DNA of 64,000 nt from Eutypa lata (lineage: Eukaryota > Ascomycota > Sordariomycetes > Xylariales > Diatrypaceae): the NCBI GenBank assembly GCA_022661535.1, contig JAKULF010000001.1, forward strand, positions 1,426,001 to 1,490,000, in the 5' to 3' direction. The position numbers were made by a program, and so were the translations under genes. The notes under the pieces were generated by a model. It saw only the letters and a program-made list of their open reading frames with translations, did not search any database and was not told the origin of the DNA. Position 1 is the first letter of the stretch; the number at the start of each line of letters is the position of its first letter. Of the stretch, positions 57,688 to 64,000 are shown one piece after another.

Positions 57688-58593
57688 ATGTTAGTCTCTA
57701 ATGTCTCGATCAGTCCCAGACGTTTTTACCTGCCGCCGCAGACCACTCCATTCACCCTGACATGCTCTACTTCTCCGGTACCGCTATGCCCTTACGCGAC
57801 GAACGAAGGTCCCGAAAGTTGCACGGCTGTATATAGCCTGTTCGACCTTTACGATGTCGCCGTGAGTGTATCGGAAAATTGGCTGTTGGGTTATAATGAA
57901 CTTACTATCGGCAAGGAATTCGGCGAGACGTTCCCGAACGAACTATAGCGCGTATAATTTTACGGTAGCAGGAGATGGATTCACCGCTGCGTTTCCGGGT
58001 AACGCATATGTCTCAGCGTGGACAACAGCATGCGAAACCACTTTATCTCGATCGGGCGAAACATACCCGCAGACATGGTGCTGTCCAGACGAGCCTGGAG
58101 ACTCATGGTCGTGTGTATTCGAGCCCAGAATTGTAGTCGCGTCACAATCTACCAGGAAATGCATTAGCTCGATATCATCGTCGACCGATGTCTACGTTAT
58201 GACGGATTCGGAGACTAGTCTCGACTTGATTAATTCTGAGAGTATCGTCATCATGTACCACCAAGCCTTCCCACTTCAAGCAATGGCGACAACGAGTGAG
58301 AGCGGATCGAGTACCTCGGCGTTAGCCACCGGGAATTCGCCAAGTGGCACTTCAAGGAATGTCGAGACGGTTAGTTCAGGCATAAGCTTAGGAAGCGGTG
58401 CGATAGTTGGAATGGTGATAAGCGTACTGGCCTGATTCTCGCGCCTGATTGCAGGGGCCTGGGGCCTGGTTCTACCTACCGCAGGAGCAAGAAGAATCAA
58501 ATTACGGGGCGCAGTATAGGTCTAACTGGTGGAAATCCAAGTGACAACTCGGCAGATACGCTCGCTAAGCCTGAGGAACGAGTGTTGGAATAG
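57688..58593 (+). pseudogene. broken single-pass cell-surface protein gene
   Basis: Fragments in order but in different frames. The first frame, 57688-57948, carries PQTTPFTLTCSTSPVPLCPY and ends FGETFPNEL. One base off, the next frame continues NYSAYNFTVAGDGFTAAFPG, then WTTACETTLSRSGET and TWCCPDEPGDSWSC. A Ser/Thr-rich stalk (ATTSESGSSTSALATG) leads to a start of a membrane helix, GISLGSGAIVGMVISVLA, which is cut by TGA. The expected basic cytoplasmic part, RRSKKNQITGRSIGLTGG to PEERVLE, lies in yet another frame to 58593. This order (Cys-containing ectodomain with a CCP motif, stalk, TM helix, basic juxtamembrane tail) is common in Pezizomycotina surface proteins of unknown function. At least two lesions; an unrecognised intron could explain one. 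Confidence 0.58.
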
Positions 58594-59124
58594 CGATACC
58601 TAGACAAGAACTAGACGGTTATACCCGGAATGAGCTTGACGCCATTGACCGACAAGTTCATAACACGTCATCAGAGCTGAGTGCAGAGGGCACCAGGGGA
58701 GCTGGGAACCACCCCGTATATGAAATAGGGTAGAGCAAGATACATAAACTATAGAGTTGGGTTTATAAAGCGAAAAATTCATGGCTGAAGAAGACTTTGG
58801 AGTAATACTCCGATCGCCCCAGGGCATGTATTAAAGTAGTAGTGAAACAGGTTTGGCCATTGATGGGAATATTACTCTCACGTGTGCGGCCTAAAGCTAA
58901 TTACCGGAATAGTAACAGCCCATCACTTATCACTTTACTCACCGTGGGCAATGTAATAGGCCTGTAACGAACTCTTTGCTTTTAGTGTGGTGGGTGTCAA
59001 GTTGGTACCAACACAATCCACACCCTTATCACTGTACACGTAATGCTCCGGTTAAAACAGGGAAATATTTATTATTAAGAAAATGTGAAATTTGAGTAAC
59101 GTTATTACTATAAAGTTGCGCACG
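58594..59124. other. intergenic, very AT-rich
   Basis: Gene-free low-complexity AT-rich DNA leading into the repeat-rich region. Confidence 0.6.
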
Positions 59125-59164
59125 GAATAATACCTGGTTATTCGAGAATAACCAGAGATTATTC
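59125..59164. repeat. 40-bp nearly perfect palindrome
   Basis: Arms GAATAAT + CTGGTTATTC, two-base loop, GAATAACCAG + ATTATTC, with one 2-base mismatch on each side. 34 of 40 bases can pair. Could extrude as a cruciform or form an RNA hairpin. Confidence 0.85.
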
Positions 59165-59394
59165 GAATTTAGATTCTACACCATGTTATTAAATTCTGAA
59201 AAGAAAAAGGAGGAGAGCTCCTATGTGAAAATATAAGTCGATAACATAGAATTCAACTGTTCAAAAAGCTCAGTAAGTGTGAGGTATATATGTAATTAAT
59301 TAATTTCCAACTAAGACTGAACAACTCATGGCAACTTGTAAACAATGACCCATACCCAACAATATATAAAATTTTTCCTAGCCGCTACGTTCGA

Positions 59395-59445
59395 AAAAAA
59401 CGGTACGGCCCTCCGCCTGCAAGCAGGCTGCGGGGACCGTTTTTT
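59395..59445. repeat. GC-rich hairpin flanked by A/T runs
   Basis: AAAAAACGGT at 59395-59404 pairs with ACCGTTTTTT at 59436-59445; inside, GCCTGC and GCAGGC close a two-base loop at 59421-59422, with further CCC/GGG pairing. Read on either strand the stem ends in six T, like an intrinsic-terminator-shaped structure, though eukaryotic Pol II does not use these. Confidence 0.8.
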
Positions 59446-59507
59446 CCTCTCTTCGGGCGGAAAAAATTTTCTGCGAAGCAATGGCTAGTGTAGCCAGCTT
59501 GACCTTT

Positions 59508-59640
59508 AAAAACTCTTTTGCTTACTGGGATTCGAACCCAAAGGCTGCTGTACGTATAGGGCGGTCAAGCTGTCAGAACTGACCGGAGGTCATTTTGTGG
59601 CTAAGTCCTGCACCACTATTACGACCTACCCCTAAATTGT
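59508..59640 (-). other. tRNA-like Pol III fragment (B box, TpsiC arm, T5 terminator)
   Basis: On the minus strand 59539-59527 reads GGGTTCGAATCCC, a perfect B box in a 5-bp stem with a 7-base loop, as in the T arm of tRNAs. Fifteen bases further is TTTTT (59512-59508), a Pol III terminator. Upstream, no complete D arm, anticodon arm or matching acceptor strand can be folded, so it is a tRNA-derived fragment or SINE-like relic, not an intact tRNA. Confidence 0.4.
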
Positions 59641-59668
59641 AACGCTTTTTTCTATATATATAGGTTTT

Positions 59669-59782
59669 GTAGGTCTATAAGCTGTAGGTCTGTAGGTCTA
59701 TAAGCTGTAGGTCTGTAGGTCTATAAGCTGTAGGTCTGTAGGTCTATAAGCTGTAGGTCTGTAGGTCTATAAGCTGTAGGTC
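59669..59782. repeat. 23-bp minisatellite, about five copies
   Basis: Unit GCTGTAGGTCTGTAGGTCTATAA begins exactly at 59681, 59704, 59727 and 59750, with partial copies on both sides (unit shown is 23 bases: GCTGTAGGTCTG, then TAGGTCTATAA). Copies are identical, so the array is young or homogenised. Confidence 0.9.
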
Positions 59783-59880
59783 CTGCCACCACCTAGACCA
59801 CCTAGTCAGAAGCTAGGTGGTCAGCAGCTAGGTGGTCAGCAGCTAGGTAGGTGGTCAATGCAGCACCACCTAGGTTATCT
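59783..59880. repeat. CCACCTAG/CTAGGTGG inverted and direct repeats
   Basis: Two CCACCTAG copies near 59790-59805 are followed by three CTAGGTGG-type copies at about 59811-59850 (AGCTAGGTGGTC units) and a further CCACCTAG at about 59866, allowing strong stem formation. Confidence 0.8.
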
Positions 59881-59917
59881 AGGTCTGTAAGCTGTAGGTC
59901 TGAAGGTCTACAGGTCT

Positions 59918-59965
59918 GTAGGTTACCCTGTAGGTTACCCTGTAGGTTACCCTGTAGGTTACCCT
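59918..59965. repeat. 12-bp minisatellite GTAGGTTACCCT x4
   Basis: Four identical copies starting at 59918, 59930, 59942 and 59954. Surrounding DNA to 60130 continues with degenerate GTAGGTCT and GTAGGCT units. Confidence 0.92.
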
Positions 59966-60473
59966 GTAGGTCTGTAGGCTGTAGGGCTGTAGGTCTGTAG
60001 GCTGTAGGGCTGCAGGTTGTAGGTTGTAAGGCTGTAGGTCTGTAAGTGGCTTGTAGGTCCGAAAAGTGGCTTGTAGGTCCGAAAGGTGGCTAGTAGGTCT
60101 GTAGGTCTGTAGGTCTGTAGGTTTGTAGGTCTGTAGAGCCAGGTAGAGCTAGGTCCAAAAGGGTTAGGTATGTGGACCGAAAAAGAGGATGCACCCAATC
60201 AGCTGCGATTATGGGCTGTATGTATGTTTTTCGAAATGGATGCACCCAATCAAAAGCTGTTGTAGCAGTAAATATGTATTTTCAAGGTATTTATTATGTA
60301 ATTAATCGGTATTTAATGACGTAATTAAATCACGTGAGTTAATGACGTAATTAAGTGGTTTGGACTTAGCACAAAATGACCTCCGGTCAGGATAATAATA
60401 CATGGAGGCGACAACTCCAAATGATCAGTTCGAATACCCTCAAGCTCATGGCTGTGCAAGGCAAAACTTGTTA

Positions 60474-61220
60474 CTAGTAATATTGACCCACGGTCAAGGG
60501 ATATCGACGCCCAGTTTGCTTCTTATCTGCAAACTCTATGAGAATGTCGTCCTTTGCTTGGTCTGCTTCTGTCTGGTTTAAGATGAGACCGAGCTGCAGA
60601 AACAAGTCAATCTGGGTCGACGTCCAATACCGACAGCCGCGCCCATCGTGGTCAAAGTCGTATTTCTCTCGCCCATATTGGATGATGGCGTCCAAAAAGT
60701 CTCCAATTGTAGCACCGGGGCGAATGCTGAGTCTGCAGGTGTGCTGTGCCTCCTGAGGGAAGAGCTCGGCAAGTTCACTGACAACAACATTTGCTTTTTG
60801 TCCCATGGGCATGACGGAGCCCGGTGTGCCACTAGGAGTGGCATCGATTCGCACAGAACTGTCATCTGATATACTAATGTAGAAGCACCAATGGTTGCCG
60901 CCGCCGGGGGTCAGCAGGCCGTGTGCAACAGCATAAAGCTCCCTGGCGGGAGTTTTTCGAATGTCATTTTCGCTTCCTCTAGGAATGAAATGAATAGCCT
61001 TGAATGCCGGGACAGGCATGGTCCAACTCTTTAGCGGTGGGTTGGGCTCAGAACCATGGTTGGGTATGCCCATGTTGATATATTTGTGAGAGCACCGAGC
61101 TTTGAGATGTCGACAAGGGCAAGTAATGGAGCGGTGTCGTACTATTAGCAAATATAGCAAGAAGTATGTAGGCAACAATGATATGGCCGCGTGCGTAAAC
61201 TGATGTATAGCTATTGGCAA
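60474..61220 (-). CDS. DUF7770-like protein, 199 aa (up to 248 aa)
   Basis: The recognisable protein starts at ATG 61073 (MGIPNHGSEPNPPLKSW, 199 aa). The frame is open further up to ATG 61220, adding a hydrophobic stretch (LLPTYFLLYLLIV) that may be untranslated leader. Family features: GGGNHWCFYISISDDSSVRI, a Gly-Asn-His-Trp core followed by an acidic strand, then IDATPSGTPGSV, and near the C-terminus KYDFDHDGRGCRYWTSTQI. These match a Pezizomycotina family of unknown function (DUF7770 in my recollection). No catalytic role is known. It lies 84 bp from the TIR element, which may affect its 3' end. Confidence 0.66.
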   Translation of the reverse strand: MPIAIHQFTHAAISLLPTYFLLYLLIVRHRSITCPCRHLKARCSHKYINMGIPNHGSEPNPPLKSWTMPVPAFKAIHFIPRGSENDIRKTPARELYAVAHGLLTPGGGNHWCFYISISDDSSVRIDATPSGTPGSVMPMGQKANVVVSELAELFPQEAQHTCRLSIRPGATIGDFLDAIIQYGREKYDFDHDGRGCRYWTSTQIDLFLQLGLILNQTEADQAKDDILIEFADKKQTGRRYPLTVGQYY

Positions 61221-62146
61221 GCATCTTGTACGGCTCGATGTTAAGCGCTGCCTTACGCAAGCGTGTGACTCATGGTCGGTCGTGGAGTTCTGTTACTAGC
61301 TAGGCCTTCGATTATCGCCGTCAGGCTAGCCAGCATGGGATAAGTAGACTGGGATATCACAGAAAGATAGAGCACGCTACTACTAAGGCTGGTAATTCCG
61401 TGGTTTATGGTTCCCATTGCAATTTCATTGGCTGGCGTGTGTTGGTGGTTGCCTGTTGTTAGTCACAGCCACATAGTAACTGCACTTAAAGAAGCAGGGT
61501 AAGTCATTAGTACATCGATAGTTATATAGAGAATAGTAGTATATTTAACTCGTATTAGCTCGACACTTTAAGACACCAATTACGCTTTAACTCTCATATC
61601 AACTTTTTACGAATTACTTTCGTGCGGACCGAGGGACGAGTCTTAGCGGATTACTCGTATAAAATCTACAGAATCTAGCGTGAGAGGCTTATACGATCCC
61701 AAATGAATCGGGATTCGGTTGGGTGCTCGTCGTCACAGACTGATTGTTATCGATTGCATAAACGAGATGCCTTGGTGAGAACGACGCGAAGATTACGCTT
61801 TAACCCCTATATTAATTTTCTATGCATCAATAGCAAATCTAGAGGTATTTTTAGCTAGTTCGGGGTATTGACTAGTTAGTGTAAGTCATATACAGCCTGA
61901 AAGCATGCACATGGTTTACATGAATGGTTTATTTTGCGTGCCCAGTTACCCACATGACGGCAGTGGACCTGGCAAACAGCTAACATTAGATGGACCAAAG
62001 ACCCTATCGAAAACACATTCACCATAATACAGGCCAACCTTTGGACACCTCAACGACAATCCAACTGGCCGGCGCCCCAAGGTTGGCCCTCGAAATGGCC
62101 TTGCCAACAAACCCAACCTTCATACACCCCACTCGGAACTATGCTC
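61221..62146. other. intergenic
   Basis: AT-rich upstream region of the DUF7770-like gene; no supported gene. Confidence 0.5.
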
Positions 62147-62980
62147 TCAATGCTCCCAATGCGGTGGCTGTGCCAGCGCGTCATGATCCTCATTGCCCTC
62201 CTCCCCATCATACAACACAGGAATTAAAGCAATGTAATGTGGTGCCCTCGCCTCCTCGTGCAAGCGTCTTGGATCCAAGAATTGTTGCGCACTAGGTACT
62301 GCTGCCCAGCCGTCATCGTATCTTTCCAGCGCTGCCAACTCTCTAAGTAGCTCGCCGAGAGGTTCGCACTAGGAATAAGACCTTTGAGCCTGGGCACCTT
62401 CGCATTTGTCTCCGCAGGGGACTATCGTAAGCACATCCTGCCTTACCGAAATTCGGATACAACTGCATATGCGATCGAGGCAACACTGCCTATCGTCGGG
62501 TTCTATGCCGTTCTTAATCCATTCGAACTTCTTTTCCTACAATAGTTCCTGTAGGAGACAGAAGCCCTTATACTGGAATTCCGTTCCGGCCCGCTAGCGG
62601 TCCCTCCGTTATGATGCCTCCGAAGTAGCGAGCCGAAGCAGGGTACGAGACGGCCAGCTGAGCGGCGTAATGGGTGTTGAAGCCATAGCCACCTTCCGTA
62701 CTGGATTCAACCTTTCTCAACTCGCTTGTCATGGTGTTTTGTTGTTAGCGACCTGGTAATGTACCCATGTGTCGCTCAACGTGGTCCTTGAGGGTACGGG
62801 ATTGAATCGGGTTTCCGCAAATGCCACAGGGGACTTTGGTTGGTTCCGTATGTTTCTCCAAATGATGGCGAACCTAGTCTGAACCAGACTTGGATGTGCA
62901 GTCACACATTAGGCAAGTCCAGTCTGCTGAATTGAGGGTATTGGTAAATGCAGGGGCGCAAGCCGTTGCCAAAACAATTG
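62147..62980 (-). pseudogene. relic of a C2H2 zinc-finger protein gene
   Basis: Read on the minus strand, 62950-62745 gives WTCLMCDCTSKSGSD, stop, VRHHLEKHTEPTKVPCGICG, then NPIQSRTLKDHVERHMG: two C2H2 fingers in one frame (C-x2-C...H-x4-H and C-x2-C-x11-H-x3-H), interrupted by TAG at 62876-62874. A 54-codon frame, 62732-62568, follows 12 bases after the zinc-finger stop (MTSELRKVESSTEGGYGFNT, then HYAAQLAVSYPASARYFGGI). Further on, in one frame with a single TAG, come EWIKNGIEPDDRQCCLDRIC and LGELLRELAALERYDDGWAA to the stop at 62147. The low density of stops over 800 bp and the finger motifs show a former gene; the rest of it is unrecognised. Confidence 0.55.
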
Positions 62981-64000
62981 ACTCATTCTCCTACTGGCCA
63001 GTTCACATTGGTTGACAACCAAGAAACGAATTGCTTTTTGAGCATACCTTGTAATCTGAATAATCATTTCGTGCGTTATTGGTTGTGGAATAATAGTGAT
63101 TTGGTGTTGAATAAGCGGTGATTATTCAAATTTCGGTATTTCAGTATGCCATCTATTGGCAATGACTTGAGGCAATTGTGGTAATACAATCAATCTCATA
63201 TGGGAAGATGCTTTATAATAATTGTGATTTTGGTATGATGGTATCGAGGTGCGTAGAATATTTGTAGGCAATAATGATTAGTTTCGTACGTAGGATCAAA
63301 ATGCTGATGGAAGTGATAATATTGAGTAACAATTGATGCGACTGAATTTCCTTTGTAAAGATCGTTCTTTCGTAGATGACGTGCCATGATGGATGACCAA
63401 CAGTGACGATGAATGTCAGATAACCCAAGTAGGGTTTGATTAGGCTTTCCTTCCTCAATTGGAACCTATTGTAAGTGCTTCTGCAAGTAATAAAATGCAG
63501 TGACGGGCCGAGTTATTATTATCAATATTAACTTACACCTGACTTATACCCATTGCAATGTCTTCATTATTCAGAGTGAAGCTATTTCGAAGGTCCATCC
63601 CTAATTTGGGAAATGTGGCAGTCACCTCAAAGGGGTGGTAGTATTACACTGCATTAAAATAAGCTCGGCTTCTTTGCGTTAAACAACTGATGTATACAAT
63701 AGCTTTGAACCTTCTTAAACATATCAATATGCTTAACCATTTCGGACACCCAGCCCGCCCATCTCAAAATGCAGAAGGCAGCCCTTGGAACGTGGACTCG
63801 AAGATATGACACAACTGAATACGCGAAAGAGGTAAAGTATAGATGGAGATACTGGTAGGGTTGTTGTTGACGATATCGTTGTGAGGTTATCGCCAGTTTG
63901 CTCTTACGGAACACCTTTCACACTCTGAAAACATAGGGGTACTGATAAAACATCAATGGGAAGCGGCTAAGCCGAGAGATCTGGTTCTAGTGATCATTTC
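62981..64000. other. intergenic, very AT-rich
   Basis: AT-rich to the window edge with repeated AATAATxATT-like sequence (63060-63130). Short open frames only. Could include upstream remains of the zinc-finger relic. Confidence 0.5.

Larger units (their letters stand above)
59579..60390. mobile_element. 812-bp non-autonomous element with terminal inverted repeats
   Basis: The 30 bases at 59579-59608 and the 29 bases at 60362-60390 are inverted copies, differing by one extra G (outer ends CTGACCGGAGGTCATTTTGT). No target-site duplication is clear in the immediate flanks. The inside codes for nothing and consists of minisatellites based on GTAGGTCT, CCACCTAG and GTAGGTTACCCT, then direct repeats and TGACGTAA motifs. 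Best explained as a MITE-like DNA-transposon derivative; the superfamily cannot be named from the ends. Confidence 0.6.

Overview
This is a window of nuclear DNA from a filamentous ascomycete (Pezizomycotina; the gene set and intron style suit a Sordariomycete, but I cannot name the species). The reasons are short introns with GTAAGT-like donors and CTAAC branch sites, HET, NLR and 2EXR genes, DUF7770- and DLH-type genes, and gene-dense housekeeping blocks separated by AT-rich spacers. All multi-exon models below were assembled by hand from splice signals and reading frame.

Layout. 0-1.5 kb: 3' end of a mannosyl-3-phosphoglycerate synthase. 2.3-4.4 kb: a HET-domain gene broken by one in-frame stop. 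5.5-8.5 kb: a repeat-containing disordered protein and a 2EXR protein. 9-14.2 kb is a housekeeping block: ORC6, an SSP120-like EF-hand protein, TYW2/TRM12 and a Cys-containing unknown. 14.9-22.5 kb: an ochratoxinase-like amidohydrolase, a seven-exon pseudokinase-like gene, a small Cys-rich two-exon protein and a seven-helix membrane protein. 23.7-30 kb is a decaying accessory block: a multiply frameshifted RING/IBR-type zinc-finger gene, then an NLR (hydrolase-like + NB-ARC + TPR) whose hydrolase lacks the nucleophile serine and whose TPR part is out of frame. 30.9-35 kb: a small secreted protein, a GNAT acetyltransferase and a family 1 UDP-glycosyltransferase. 38-48.2 kb: a dynamin-like GTPase, a WW/FF splicing factor (URN1-like), a dienelactone hydrolase and a disordered protein. 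48.9-57.4 kb is transport-rich: an M19 dipeptidase-like gene divergent from a Dal5-type MFS permease, then an eight-exon sugar porter. 57.7-64 kb is a repeat-rich, relic-rich end: a broken cell-surface protein gene, hairpins, a tRNA-like Pol III fragment, an 812-bp element bounded by 29-30 bp terminal inverted repeats and filled with minisatellites, a DUF7770 gene and a decayed C2H2 zinc-finger gene.

How the genes relate. Most are independent monocistronic units. The clearest functional pairing is the dipeptidase-like gene with the organic-anion permease, which share a 0.76-kb divergent promoter carrying two CGG/CCG N7 palindromes. HET, NLR and the pseudokinase-like gene belong to families used in fungal allorecognition and immunity, and the first two carry disabling lesions, suggesting turnover of that repertoire here. 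The most unusual structure is the TIR-bounded minisatellite element near 60 kb and its hairpin/tRNA-like left flank.
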